DNA of 35,751 bases, taken from assembly GCA_035508595.1 (NCBI GenBank), contig DATJMR010000102.1:1-35751 (forward strand). The letters are read 5' to 3'. The notes below the pieces were generated by a model, which was not told the origin of the DNA, made no database searches, and was given only the letters and a program-made list of their open reading frames with translations. A program made the translations under genes and the position numbers. Positions within the stretch are counted from its first letter, which is position 1, and each line of letters opens with the position of its first letter. The stretch is from Dyella_B sp035508595. Its GTDB lineage: Bacteria > Pseudomonadota > Gammaproteobacteria > Xanthomonadales > Rhodanobacteraceae. Of this stretch, positions 6,365 through 14,865 are shown one piece after another.

Positions 6365-8263
6365 TCAAAGCACGCCTTGCACGCCCGCGCCAAACGCCGT
6401 GATAAGCCGTGTATAGATCAACTTCGGTGAAATGGCGACATCGGGGAAATCGCCCACCGCGGCGTAGCAGCGGGTGAAATCCGGGTTGGACGGCTGCATC
6501 GGCGGGCAATCGGGCTTGAGTTCGTAACTGGTGGCGTAACGGAACGGCCAGATGTCGAACAACGGAAGCTTGGCCGAAACATCGCCGATCGCTTGGCTGA
6601 TCTGGCCGAGTATCGGAATGGACGGCTGGCGCGGCGCGATGATCCACGCGTTTTGCGGCTGAGTCGCTTCAAGAATGGAGGCGCGCAGTTCCGACGCAAA
6701 GCGTTGGTCGTAGACGATCACGCCCGCTTCGGTGTTGTAGTGATCCGAACGCGGGTCGAAGTTGTGCGACCCGACCATCGCCAGGTCGTCGTCCACCACC
6801 AGCGACTTGGCGTGAAGGCCGAAACGGCGGCCGGGGCTGATCAGTGGCGCAGGGCGATTGCGGCGTCCCGCGCTACCGAAAAAGCCGGGGCGGCGCTCGG
6901 TTCCCGGGAAACGTCTGTGCGGTTTGTCCGTGCTGCCGGGTGCGCTCGGGGTGCCGTCGTCTTCGTCTTGGTCATCGACATTGGCTTGCAGATAGGCGTC
7001 GTTCGCGAACTCGGCATGCGGTTTCATTTCGTAGATATCGAAACCGAACTTCGTCAGGTAGGTCTTGCGGCGCTTATAGGAGAGCGCGTAAACCGCGAAG
7101 GCGTCGGTGGACGCCAGCGAATTGGTGGAGACGACGATCTGTGGCGAGGGGTCGTCATGACGCAGTTGCTTGAAAACCTTCTCCGCACGCCGGCTCATCA
7201 CCAGATACGGCGTTTGCAGAATCACTTCTTTTTTTGCACCGTTGACCAGGTGCATCAAATGCGCGGTGAATTCGCGCGCTTCGCGTCGCGAGGGCTCCTC
7301 GGTCTTGGCGGGGAAGTCGCTAAAGAATTCCACCTTGCTGACGGACAGGCTGTTGTCGAGCAAGTGTTCGGTGAGCCAAGCGTTGTCTTGCGCTTCTTGC
7401 TGAGTGATGGCGACACGGGCCGGATAGACGTAGCGCGGCCCAGGCCAGGGTTTTGGTGGTGGATTGCGCATGATTAACCGATTCACGTCGCGCAGATGCG
7501 TCAACGGCACGGCGCGCTTGTGATTCCAGAACAGATTGAAGCTGGCCGCCATGTCGCGCGCCGCGGGGCCGCCCACCATCACGTCGCGGTCGACGTAATC
7601 GAAATCGTTGTCCCAATTGAAGTAGCGGTCCTGGTAGTTGCGTCCACCGGTAATGCCGATGGCGTCGTCCACCAGCAGCAGCTTGTTGTGCATGCGCTGG
7701 TTGAAGCGCATAAAGCAGCAAACGATGCCGGCCGCAAACTCCAGCGGCGGCGTGTGCGCGTTATGAAACGTGGGGTTGTACAGCCGTATCTGCAAATTGG
7801 GGCTGACCAGCGCCAGCTGCGCGAGCAGATTGGGGTCTTCGAACGAAAACAGCTGATCGGCGAGTATGCGCACCTGGACGCCGCGCCGCGCCGCGGCGAG
7901 CAGCTCACCGAGTGCCAGTTCGCCGATGTCGTCCTGATCCCAGATGTAGGTCTGCACATCGATCGATTTCTTTGCGGCGCGAATCAGGTTGATGCGCGCC
8001 ACCAAGGCGGCCTGACTGTCGTCGAGCAAGGTGACGATATGTTCGGGTTTGTCGGGAGTCGAATCGGCGAGCGCCTTGTCGGCGGCATCGAGCAAGGGCG
8101 ACGGGGTGGCGCAGTGATCGTTCCGATCGCACGTCGTTTCGCGATCCATGTTGGCGGCGACAACGGTGTCGGCATGCTTGATTTGCGCGTGCGTCAAGGT
8201 GCAGCCCGGCAACAGCGTCGCCGACATCAGCAACATCAACAGGAGGCGGCAACGCATGGGCAT
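6365..8263 (-). CDS. Phospholipase D-family lipoprotein (cardiolipin synthase-like)
   Basis: About 632 residues from ATG at 8261-8263. The N-terminus MPMRCRLLLMLLMSATLLPGC is a lipoprotein signal with the lipobox LPGC, so the mature protein should be anchored to a membrane by its first cysteine. Two HKD motifs define the phospholipase D superfamily: HNKLLLVDD (about residue 189) and HAKSLVVDD (about 481), with the usual GGRNYQDRYF and GSHNFDPRSDHYNTE follow-ups. These domains carry out phosphatidyl transfer through a covalent phosphohistidine. The layout resembles ClsC/YmdC-type cardiolipin synthases, but those are shorter (about 470 residues), and a Pro/Arg-rich insert (about 445-475, DEDDGTPSAPGSTDKPHRR) precedes the second HKD. 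An earlier in-frame start (8350) would bury the signal peptide, so I rejected it. Specific substrate unknown. Confidence 0.85.
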   Translation of the reverse strand: MPMRCRLLLMLLMSATLLPGCTLTHAQIKHADTVVAANMDRETTCDRNDHCATPSPLLDAADKALADSTPDKPEHIVTLLDDSQAALVARINLIRAAKKSIDVQTYIWDQDDIGELALGELLAAARRGVQVRILADQLFSFEDPNLLAQLALVSPNLQIRLYNPTFHNAHTPPLEFAAGIVCCFMRFNQRMHNKLLLVDDAIGITGGRNYQDRYFNWDNDFDYVDRDVMVGGPAARDMAASFNLFWNHKRAVPLTHLRDVNRLIMRNPPPKPWPGPRYVYPARVAITQQEAQDNAWLTEHLLDNSLSVSKVEFFSDFPAKTEEPSRREAREFTAHLMHLVNGAKKEVILQTPYLVMSRRAEKVFKQLRHDDPSPQIVVSTNSLASTDAFAVYALSYKRRKTYLTKFGFDIYEMKPHAEFANDAYLQANVDDQDEDDGTPSAPGSTDKPHRRFPGTERRPGFFGSAGRRNRPAPLISPGRRFGLHAKSLVVDDDLAMVGSHNFDPRSDHYNTEAGVIVYDQRFASELRASILEATQPQNAWIIAPRQPSIPILGQISQAIGDVSAKLPLFDIWPFRYATSYELKPDCPPMQPSNPDFTRCYAAVGDFPDVAISPKLIYTRLITAFGAGVQGVL

Positions 8264-8438
8264 GCAGGCAGCTCGCTCAATGCATATGTGGCAGTTGCCT
8301 AAGGGGATAATCCTGGGATGGTTGGCGGATCGTCGCCAAGGACCGCGCATCTCGCCACATACATTTCACTTTCCTCATCGGCACGCAAACGATTCCTGCA
8401 TGGAAGCGAGTAGTAAGCGAGCCCATCATAACTGCGCT

Positions 8439-9038
8439 TTAGCGCGTTTCGCGTTGCAGCGTGATGCTGAGGTTCAGGTCGACGTTGTCGGAAATCGCCA
8501 GACGATCGCTGGTCATGCCGAACGTGCTGCGATGGAGGATGCCGCGAAGCACGATTTTGCAGGACGGTATCGTAAGTGGCTGGCATTGCGCCGGGTCGAC
8601 GGTGAACTGTATCGGCGCGGTGACGCCGCGCAGCGTGAGGTACCCGGTCAAGGTGCCGCCGCGCTGCAAATCGCTCTGCGTAACGGGGTTGGAAACGAAA
8701 TGGATGATCGGGTGATGTCCGGCATCGAAGAACGCCGGTGCGAGCACCCATTGGCGCATGCGCCGGGTGGGCATGGCCACGCTTTCCACCGGAACGCTGG
8801 CGTCTACCACCAGGCTTCCGGGATTCGGTCCGGGGGAGACATCGCCGTCGACGTGTGTGAAATGGCCGTTGACGTTATCGACCCAAAACAAACGCACGCG
8901 AAACACGGCTTCGGAAGTGTCCGGGTCGATGCGATAGTCGGTTCCGTTCGCCGCGGCCAGCAGCGGGAGCGATAAAAGTAATAGAGATGCGGTGCGCCAC
9001 CATGGCTGTTTACGCGAAATGCGCAAACCAACCGTCAT
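8439..9038 (-). CDS. YceI-family periplasmic lipocalin-like protein
   Basis: The 199-residue protein begins with MTVGLRISRKQPWWRTASLLLLSLPLLAAANG in outline: a signal peptide of about 33 residues. The mature part has the YceI pattern: DYRIDPDTSEAVFRVRLFWVDNVNGHF, then GSLVVDASVPVESV, FFDAGHHPIIHFVS, GTLTGYLTLRGVTAPIQF and the C-terminal FGMTSDRLAISDNVDLNLSI. YceI proteins form a long beta-barrel that holds a polyisoprenoid or similar lipid. Its ATG overlaps the sixA stop (ATGA), so translation is coupled. The DNA allows a much earlier in-frame start (9392), but that reading covers sixA and lacks the signal peptide. Confidence 0.88.
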   Translation of the reverse strand: MTVGLRISRKQPWWRTASLLLLSLPLLAAANGTDYRIDPDTSEAVFRVRLFWVDNVNGHFTHVDGDVSPGPNPGSLVVDASVPVESVAMPTRRMRQWVLAPAFFDAGHHPIIHFVSNPVTQSDLQRGGTLTGYLTLRGVTAPIQFTVDPAQCQPLTIPSCKIVLRGILHRSTFGMTSDRLAISDNVDLNLSITLQRETR

Positions 9039-9508
9039 GGCGACCAGAACGCATCCAGTCGTGCGTTGCCCGGTTCCAGCGGGCCATCCAGATGAAGCAC
9101 GGCCAATCCGGCCGGCGGCATGCCGCGAAATTCGTCCGAGCGTCCCTCGACCAGCAGGGCAACCAATCGCTCGATACCCGGGTTGTGGCCGACCAGCATG
9201 ACGGTATGCGCATCGCCGTGCTGATCGAGCAGCGCCAGCAATTCGCCGGGGGTCGCGTTGTAGATTTCCGACGCCGTTTGCGGCGAGGGGCTGCGTTCCA
9301 TGGCCGAAAGCGCCAGCGTGGCCGTGGCGCACGTGCGTTCGGATGGCGAGCAGAGCACGCGATCGGGCCGCTTGCCGTGCGCCTTGAGCCATACGCCGGC
9401 GGCGCGGGCTTCCTGTTCGCCGCGACCGCTTAAGCGACGCACCGTATCTTCCCCGCCGGGCGTGGCGGGCTGGGCTTCGGCGTGTCGCAGCAGAATCAGT
9501 TCGTGCAT
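9035..9508 (-). CDS. sixA: Phosphohistidine phosphatase SixA-like protein
   Basis: The 157-residue protein belongs to the histidine phosphatase (phosphoglycerate mutase-like) superfamily. The catalytic RHG-type motif is LILLRHAEAQ at the N-terminus, and the second catalytic His lies in VMLVGHNPGIERL. CSPSERTCATATLAL supplies the conserved arginine. In E. coli SixA removes phosphate from His on ArcB or on the nitrogen PTS protein NPr; the partner here is not known. The ATG at 9508 has AGGAGA upstream. The gene lies 50 bases after the parA-like gene and overlaps yceI by 4 bases, so parA-sixA-yceI probably form an operon. Confidence 0.85.
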   Translation of the reverse strand: MHELILLRHAEAQPATPGGEDTVRRLSGRGEQEARAAGVWLKAHGKRPDRVLCSPSERTCATATLALSAMERSPSPQTASEIYNATPGELLALLDQHGDAHTVMLVGHNPGIERLVALLVEGRSDEFRGMPPAGLAVLHLDGPLEPGNARLDAFWSP

Positions 9509-9558
9509 GGTGGTGAGTTCTCCTGAAGGATGTTCTGGTTCATGAACGCAAAACACCT

Positions 9559-10191
9559 TCATTGATGTCGTTTGATCCAGCGAAGCAGTGGCGTCCAATC
9601 CTGTTGATGCCCACGTACTTGCTCGGACCCGTAATCGAAAATGCCCTTGCCCAGCGAGGTAAGCAGCACGTACGCCTGGGTGTCGCGCAATTGCGCCACC
9701 ACGGGGAACGGCGCCTCTTCGGCCAGTTGCGCGATGGCTTCCTGGCTGGCGTGGGTCCACGGCTTGAGGCGATTGCCGACCAAAGCCACCGGCAGCTTGC
9801 CGCGCTTGATGCGGTTGATGCTGCGCAGGTGGGTGAGAAAGCGCAGCGTCGCGTGCAGATCGAAGGACGAAGGCAGTACCGGCACCAGGATGACGTTGGC
9901 CTTGTCCAGATACGGTTCGAGCTCTTTTTCGTGCGAGCCGGCCGCGGTGTCGACCAGCACACGGTCCGTGTCTTCGGGCAATTTGTCCAACGCCCGGCGA
10001 CCGCCTTCGACCGCCAGCACACCCGGCACATTGTCCGGGCGCAAGGACGCCCAGCGATAGCTGGAGCCCTGCGGATCGCTATCGACGATAGCTGTCCGTT
10101 TGCCGTCCTGTGCCCAATGTGAGGCGAGCTGGGTGACCAGCGTGCTCTTACCGCAACCGCCCTTGCTGCTTGCTACCAACACCGTAAGCAT
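9559..10191 (-). CDS. ParA/MinD-family ATPase, orphan
   Basis: The 210-residue protein starts with a deviant Walker A, VASSKGGCGKSTLVTQLA, with the signature lysine at its front (KGG), followed by VDSDPQGSSYRW and VLVDTAAG (Walker B region). These features are typical of the ParA/Soj family, which moves plasmids, chromosomes or protein complexes by ATP-dependent dimerisation. No parB gene or parS-like repeat is nearby, so it is an orphan. It may position another complex, as orphan ParA proteins do for chemosensory arrays or carboxysomes, but nothing here names its cargo. AAGGGG precedes the ATG by 7 bases. First gene of the set parA-sixA-yceI-phospholipase D. Confidence 0.85.
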   Translation of the reverse strand: MLTVLVASSKGGCGKSTLVTQLASHWAQDGKRTAIVDSDPQGSSYRWASLRPDNVPGVLAVEGGRRALDKLPEDTDRVLVDTAAGSHEKELEPYLDKANVILVPVLPSSFDLHATLRFLTHLRSINRIKRGKLPVALVGNRLKPWTHASQEAIAQLAEEAPFPVVAQLRDTQAYVLLTSLGKGIFDYGSEQVRGHQQDWTPLLRWIKRHQ

Positions 10192-10256
10192 CGGCTACCC
10201 CTTGTGGCCTGAGGTGGGGCCAAGGTTAGCGGGGGAATGGTGATTTAGGGAACAGG

Positions 10257-10285
10257 GTAAGAAAGAAGGGGCCTTCGGCCCCTTC
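10257..10285 (-). terminator. Intrinsic terminator of the 10288-11313 gene
   Basis: Read on the minus strand, GAAGGGGCC-GAA-GGCCCCTTC is followed by TTTCTT, two bases after the stop codon. A stable GC stem with a U-rich tail is a good rho-independent terminator. Confidence 0.75.
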
Positions 10286-10287
10286 GG

Positions 10288-11313
10288 TCATTCGCTTTTT
10301 TGCGGCTGCCAATCGGTTGGCGCGTCCGTGGGAATGCCGGTGTCGTGCAACGCCGCCAGCACCAGGCTCATTTGCGTGCCGCCGCTGCGGGCCAGCGCCA
10401 GCAAGTGCTGCGATTGCGCCTTGTCGTTCTGTGCGCGCAGGGAAAGCTGGGCGAAGTTCTGCACTTGCCAGACCAGATTGCGTCGTGCGTTCTGTGCATC
10501 CTGCTGCGCCGAGGCATCGCCGCTGAGCACCTCGCGCAGATGCAGGCCGAGCGAACGGGCGAGCGGGCTGGAACCCCATTCCAGCACCTTGCCGAGCTTC
10601 AGGCAGTCGGCCTTGATCGAGGCGTCGTTGGGGGCCTGTTGCTCGCAGTAGGCCGCGGTGTCGCGCAAAGCGGGCTGCGGCATGGCCACGGCGGAGCCGA
10701 ATACGATCAGGGTCTGCACGCCGTTGACGCCGGCATTGGAATTCGGGTCGAGGGTGGCGCTGGGCGGCGGCAGCATGGTGGCGGCGTTGGCCAGCACTTT
10801 GAGCGCGATGCCGCTGTAGTCGTCATACAGCTGGGCGGAGGCGGCCTTGGCCAGATCCTGGCGGGCGTCGTCCTTCTTCAACGTGTTGACGTCCTGGCTC
10901 AGTTTCACCAGCCAGACGGCTGCGTTGTCCGGTGCCTGCTGCACCAATTGCCCAAGCGCGTTGCCGTTGGGGCAGCTGTGGGTGTTCGGATCGCAGTCGG
11001 CCAGGCGCGCCCAGCTCACGGCGGGGCCGGCGTTGTCCACATGCGAGGCGCGTTCGATCAGGGTGTGAAAGTTGTTGAGCTTGCCCGGGTTCGGAAGCGG
11101 GCGGGCCATCAGCGCGGCGGCCAACAGGCGATCCGCGTCGCCGCTCGGGGCGAGCACATTGATCAGGTCGGTTTGAAAGCTGAGCAGGGCCTTTTGGCGT
11201 GCCTGCGACGCTTTTGCATCGTCCTTCGAAGGACCCGTTTCCGGGTAGGCCGTGACGGCGGTAGCGCCCAGGGCGCAGACCAGGGTGAAAGCTAAGACGC
11301 GCCATCCACGCAT
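10288..11313 (-). CDS. Secreted protein of unknown function
   Basis: Not recognised as a named family. From ATG 11313 the 341-residue protein starts MRGWRVLAFTLVCALGATAVTAYP in outline, a signal peptide with cleavage near AVTA, so it should be periplasmic. The mature part is Ala/Gln/Asp-rich and mostly helical, with several short aligned repeats of helices (for example ADRLLAAALMARPLPNP, DNAAVWLVKLSQDVNTL, FAQLSLRAQNDKAQSQHLLALARSGG), as in helical-repeat proteins. Cysteines occur as DCDPNTHSCPNG and AYCEQQ, and could form disulfides. A TTG at 11331 lies upstream in frame; the ATG at 11313 has GGAG at a good distance and gives a cleaner signal peptide. Ends directly before a strong terminator, so it is probably transcribed alone. 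Confidence 0.7.
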   Translation of the reverse strand: MRGWRVLAFTLVCALGATAVTAYPETGPSKDDAKASQARQKALLSFQTDLINVLAPSGDADRLLAAALMARPLPNPGKLNNFHTLIERASHVDNAGPAVSWARLADCDPNTHSCPNGNALGQLVQQAPDNAAVWLVKLSQDVNTLKKDDARQDLAKAASAQLYDDYSGIALKVLANAATMLPPPSATLDPNSNAGVNGVQTLIVFGSAVAMPQPALRDTAAYCEQQAPNDASIKADCLKLGKVLEWGSSPLARSLGLHLREVLSGDASAQQDAQNARRNLVWQVQNFAQLSLRAQNDKAQSQHLLALARSGGTQMSLVLAALHDTGIPTDAPTDWQPQKSE

Positions 11314-11477
11314 GGAGGGAACTCCGACCAAGATAAAGCCGCCAGCATAACGGGGCGGGATTGAGGGGTTCTGAACGGCAATTCAGGCGTTTTCGAAGAA
11401 GTTCGAGCATGGGCATGCCGGGCCAAGCTCCTGTAGCATGCAGGATCGCCCGCCCACGTAGTACTCAGGAGACCGCT

Positions 11478-11675
11478 GTGGAGCAGTTTTCGATGTTGGC
11501 TCAGGGGGCCGCCCCATGGTTTGCCGGATGGGGCACGCTAGCCCTGATCAATGCCGGCCTGGCGCAAGGCAAGAATCGCAACGGCCTGCTGTGGTTCCTG
11601 CTCTCGCTGGTGTTCGGCCCCATCGCGACCCTCGCCATCGTGGTGATGCCGAAGGTGCGCGCCCGGATTTTCTAA
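11478..11675 (+). CDS. Small two-segment membrane protein (65 residues)
   Basis: The GTG at 11478 has AGGAG 8 bases upstream, which decides the start over an in-frame codon at 11361 without a ribosome-binding site. The product has two hydrophobic stretches, WFAGWGTLALINAGLA and LLWFLLSLVFGPIATLAIV, separated by a basic loop (QGKNRNG), and ends MPKVRARIF. It should sit in the inner membrane with both ends on the same side. No family is recognised with confidence; the 'FGPIATL' pattern is common in small membrane proteins. It is convergent with speE and shares a hairpin with it. Confidence 0.65.
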   Translation: MEQFSMLAQGAAPWFAGWGTLALINAGLAQGKNRNGLLWFLLSLVFGPIATLAIVVMPKVRARIF

Positions 11676-11681
11676 TGCATG

Positions 11682-11702
11682 GCCCGACCCAGCGTGTCGG
11701 GC
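11682..11702. terminator. Hairpin between convergent genes
   Basis: GCCCGAC (11682-11688) pairs with GTCGGGC (11696-11702) around a 7-base loop, between the small membrane protein stop and the speE stop. No long T-run on either side, so moderate support as a two-way terminator. Confidence 0.45.
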
Positions 11703-11711
11703 AAACAGGCC

Positions 11712-12563
11712 TTATTCGCCCAATGCTTCGCGCATGAATTCCGGCGTCGCCAGCGCGCCTTTGTGCGTGTCGGCGTTGTAGTAGCGCGTGGGGAAGTTTT
11801 TGCTGATCGCACCGCGTTCGCGGAACCCGGCCAGATCGCCGCCTTTGCGCGCCATGGTGCAACTCCACCAGCCGGTGGGGTAGCAAGGTTGCGGGAAGGG
11901 CAGCGTTTTCACCGCACTAAAGCCGGCCGTGCGCATGGCGGCGCGCATCGACTTGATCAGCTCCAAATGCGCCAGCGGCGATTCGCTTTGCTGCACCAGA
12001 ATGCCGCCGTGACGCAGCGCCTTGAAGCAGCTGGTATAGAACGCGGCATTGAACAGGCCTTCGGCCGGACCGACCGGGTCGGTGGAATCCACGATCACCA
12101 GATCCAGCGATTCGGGCTCCGCTTCGGCCATGTACTTGATGCCGTCGATGAACAGCAGCTCGGCGCGCGGATCGTTGTTGGATTCGCACAGCTCCGGGAA
12201 ATACTGCTCGGCCAGGCGCGTCACGCGCTCGTCGATTTCCACCTGCGCGGCGTGTTCCACTTCCTCGTGCTTGAGCACCTCGCGCAGCGTGCCGCAGTCG
12301 CCGCCGCCGATGATGACCACGCGCTTGGCGCGCGCGTGGGTGAACAGCGCCGGGTGGGTCATCATCTCGTGATAGAGAAAATTGTCGCGGCTGGTGAGCA
12401 TCACGCAGCCGTCGATCACCATCAGGTTGCCCCAGTCGGTGGTCTGGTAGATCTCGATCGTCTGGAACGGGGTTTTCTCGGCATGCAGCAGCTTTTCAAC
12501 GCGATAACCGATGGAGGAACCGGAAGCCTGGTGGGCTTCGGTGAACCAGGAGAGCTGCGACAT
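11712..12563 (-). CDS. speE: Spermidine synthase (polyamine aminopropyltransferase)
   Basis: SpeE moves the aminopropyl group of decarboxylated S-adenosylmethionine to putrescine to give spermidine. The 283-residue length is that of the E. coli type. Visible motifs are LVHEMM-like YHEMMTHPAL, the nucleotide-binding VVIIGGGDCGTLREVLKH, VEIDERVTRLAEQYFPEL, and the catalytic region VIVDSTDPVGPAEGLF, plus the C-terminal FPTRYYNADTHKGALATPEF. AGGA precedes the ATG by about 10 bases. It is divergent from speA, which makes the agmatine precursor of putrescine, across a 314-base gap. Co-regulation of the two is likely but inferred. speD, which supplies the aminopropyl donor, is not in the window. Confidence 0.95.
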   Translation of the reverse strand: MSQLSWFTEAHQASGSSIGYRVEKLLHAEKTPFQTIEIYQTTDWGNLMVIDGCVMLTSRDNFLYHEMMTHPALFTHARAKRVVIIGGGDCGTLREVLKHEEVEHAAQVEIDERVTRLAEQYFPELCESNNDPRAELLFIDGIKYMAEAEPESLDLVIVDSTDPVGPAEGLFNAAFYTSCFKALRHGGILVQQSESPLAHLELIKSMRAAMRTAGFSAVKTLPFPQPCYPTGWWSCTMARKGGDLAGFRERGAISKNFPTRYYNADTHKGALATPEFMREALGE

Positions 12564-12877
12564 GACCGGAGAATCCTGCGGGACGTGGAATAAAGAAACG
12601 AGATTGTAGCGGCAACCGCCGTTGCCGTGCCGGCATCGCCTGCACGGAACCGCCGCGTGCCGCGATCAGATGACCTCAAATTGTCGCAGCCGGCCGTTAC
12701 AATATGCGTTCGGGCTGTCGACTCGGCGGCCCGCCAGGCTCTTCCGGCCCCGCGGCGTGCGAGGCTTCCGGCCGGCGAGCCAGGGATCCGAACATCCCAC
12801 ATGTTCGTCAAGGCTCGCCGCTGCGACGACGTCATCCCCCTGAGGTCTTGCCGACCCGTACAAGGAGATACCGTCAT
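12564..12877. promoter_or_regulatory. speE/speA divergent gap with speA leader hairpins
   Basis: This gap must hold both promoters. A -10-like TACAAT for speA lies at 12698-12703, but the -35 region is poor. That leaves a leader of about 165 bases before speA. The leader contains a nested hairpin: CGGCGAGCC (12773-12781) pairs with GGCTCGCCG (12812-12820), and inside it CGAACAT (12789-12795) pairs with ATGTTCG (12801-12807) around CCCAC. The speA ribosome-binding site AAGGAGA is at about 12862-12868. A long, structured leader may take part in polyamine feedback, but that is inference. Confidence 0.4.
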
Positions 12878-14767
12878 ATGGCGAACGCCTGGAACATCGA
12901 TGCCGCCCGACACACCTACGCCGTGCCTTATTGGGGCGATGGCTATGTCGATATCAACGACGCCGGTCATATGGTGATCCGCCCACGCGGCCCGAGCGGC
13001 CCGGGGTTTTCTCTGCCGGAGATCGTGGAACGCGCGCGCGGCGAAGGCTTGCGGTTGCCGTTGCTGGTGCGTTTTCCGGACATCCTTGCCGATCGCCTCG
13101 CACGATTGCAGGGCGCGTTCGCCAAGGCGATCGGCGAATGGAACTACGGCGGCGGTTATACGGCCGTCTATCCGATCAAGGTGAATCAGCAACGCGGTGT
13201 GGTCGCCGAACTGGTGGCGGCGGGCGCGCACGGCTTCGGTCTGGAAGCCGGCTCCAAGCCGGAGCTGATGGCGGTGCTGGCGATGGCGCGACCCGAGTCC
13301 ATCGTGATCTGCAACGGTTACAAGGATCGCGAATACATCCGTCTCGCCTTGATCGGCCGCAAGCTCGGTCTGCGCATTCATATCGTGATCGAAAAATTGT
13401 CCGAGCTCGATCACGTGATCGCCGAAGCCAAAGCACTCGGCGTGGAACCGCTGCTCGGCGTACGCGTGCGCCTGGCGTCGATCGGTGCGGGTAAGTGGCA
13501 GAACACCGGCGGCGACAAAGGCAAATTCGGTTTGTCGCCGGCGCAAGTATTGAGCCTGGTCGCGCGCCTGGACCAAGCGGGTTTGAAGCACACCTTGAAG
13601 CTGCAGCATTTCCACATGGGTTCGCAGATTTCCAACGTGCGCGACATCGCCAACGGCATGCGCGAGGCGACGCGTTATTTCGTCGAACTTACGCACATGG
13701 GCGTACCTTTGGAGATGGTCGACGTCGGCGGCGGTCTGGGCGTGGATTACGAAGGTTCGCGTTCGCGCAGCCACAATTCGATCAATTACTCCATCGACCA
13801 ATACGCGGCCACCATCGTGCAATCGTTGGCCGAAGCGGTGGAAGCGGAAGGCTTGAAAGCGCCGCACATCATTACCGAAGCGGGTCGCGCCATGACCGCG
13901 CATCACGCCGTGATGGTGGTGAACGTGAGCGAAGTGGAGTCGGTGCCGGTCGGCAGCCTGCCGCCCGCCGACCAGGACGAACCGGCGGTGCTTCGCCACT
14001 TGCGCGAAGTGCATGATGAGCTGGATACGCGTCCGCCACTCGAACTGTTTCACGAGGCGCAACATCACTTGAGCGAAGGTCAGACGCTGTATGCGTTGGG
14101 CCAATTGTCGCTGGCGGCGCGCGCGCGTCTGGACGAGTTGTATTACGCCATCGTCAATGCCGTGAGGGCGCGCTTGCTGCCTGCCGAGCGTGCGCATCGT
14201 CATGCGTTGGACGAGCTCGACGAAAAGTTGGTCGACAAATATTTCGTCAATTTTTCGGTGTTCGAATCGATACCGGACGTGTGGGCGATCGATCAGATCT
14301 TCCCCATCGCGCCGATTGCGCGCCTGCATGAACAACCGGCCCGTCGCGGCGTGCTGGTGGATCTTACGTGCGACTCCGACGGCCGCATCGATCACTACGT
14401 GGATGCCGAAGGTGTCGACGTAAGTCTTCCGTTGCACGCCTTGAACGAAGGCGAGCCCTATCGCCTGGGCATCTTTATGGTCGGTGCGTACCAGGAAACG
14501 CTCGGCGACATCCACAATCTGTTCGGCGATACCGATGCGGTGAACGTGCGCGTGGATGGCGGCAGTTATGTGTTTGCGCACAAGCGTCGCGGGGATACCA
14601 CCGATCTGATGCTCGATTACGTTGGCTACGACTTGGAAGCGCTGCGCCGCAGCTATCGTGAACGGATTTCGGCAGCCGGCATAGAAGGCGAGCAGGCCCA
14701 AAGCCTGTTTGTAACATTGAATGAAGGCTTGACCGGCTATACCTACCTCTCCGAGGGCGTGCGTTAG
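12878..14767 (+). CDS. speA: Biosynthetic arginine decarboxylase
   Basis: SpeA decarboxylates arginine to agmatine, the first step of the agmatine route to putrescine. It is a PLP enzyme of the alanine racemase fold type. The 629 residues match the usual 630-660. The PLP lysine is in AVYPIKVNQQRG (about residue 100), followed by FGLEAGSKPELMAVL, ICNGYKDREYIRLALIG, the HFHMGSQISNVRDIA loop, MVDVGGGLGVDYEG, the ITEAGRAMTAHH region, and near the C-terminus the conserved VNVRVDGGSYVFAHKRRGDT region. The ATG at 12878 with AAGGAGA about 9 bases upstream is the start; an in-frame ATG at 12704 overlaps the probable -10 element and lacks homology. In this lineage ornithine decarboxylase is often an alternative route; it is not visible here. 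Confidence 0.95.
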   Translation: MANAWNIDAARHTYAVPYWGDGYVDINDAGHMVIRPRGPSGPGFSLPEIVERARGEGLRLPLLVRFPDILADRLARLQGAFAKAIGEWNYGGGYTAVYPIKVNQQRGVVAELVAAGAHGFGLEAGSKPELMAVLAMARPESIVICNGYKDREYIRLALIGRKLGLRIHIVIEKLSELDHVIAEAKALGVEPLLGVRVRLASIGAGKWQNTGGDKGKFGLSPAQVLSLVARLDQAGLKHTLKLQHFHMGSQISNVRDIANGMREATRYFVELTHMGVPLEMVDVGGGLGVDYEGSRSRSHNSINYSIDQYAATIVQSLAEAVEAEGLKAPHIITEAGRAMTAHHAVMVVNVSEVESVPVGSLPPADQDEPAVLRHLREVHDELDTRPPLELFHEAQHHLSEGQTLYALGQLSLAARARLDELYYAIVNAVRARLLPAERAHRHALDELDEKLVDKYFVNFSVFESIPDVWAIDQIFPIAPIARLHEQPARRGVLVDLTCDSDGRIDHYVDAEGVDVSLPLHALNEGEPYRLGIFMVGAYQETLGDIHNLFGDTDAVNVRVDGGSYVFAHKRRGDTTDLMLDYVGYDLEALRRSYRERISAAGIEGEQAQSLFVTLNEGLTGYTYLSEGVR

Positions 14768-14779
14768 CGACATGGCCTA

Positions 14780-14808
14780 GGCATGTTCGATGGTGCGTTG
14801 AACATGCC
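14780..14808 (+). terminator. Hairpin after speA
   Basis: GGCATGTTC (14780-14788) pairs perfectly with GAACATGCC (14800-14808) around an 11-base loop, 13 bases after the speA stop. No T-run follows, so termination may be incomplete. Confidence 0.5.
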
Positions 14809-14865
14809 GCGGCGAACCGATGTGCTGCCCCGGCGTCCCCCTTACCCCATCCGCAGGAGTGGCAC

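Noticed and set aside
8264..8438. A gene in the gap between yceI and the phospholipase D gene
   Set aside because: Only short overlapping frames are present, without a ribosome-binding site or conserved text; it is probably the leader of the phospholipase gene.
12704..12877. An N-terminal extension of speA from ATG 12704
   Set aside because: The codon overlaps the probable -10 box, the extension is Gly/Pro/Arg-rich without homology, and the ATG at 12878 has a clear AAGGAGA.
12422..14773. A 783-codon open frame on the minus strand opposite speA
   Set aside because: It lies exactly over speA, has a His/Arg/Gln-rich composition typical of antisense frames in high-GC genes, and shows no domain.
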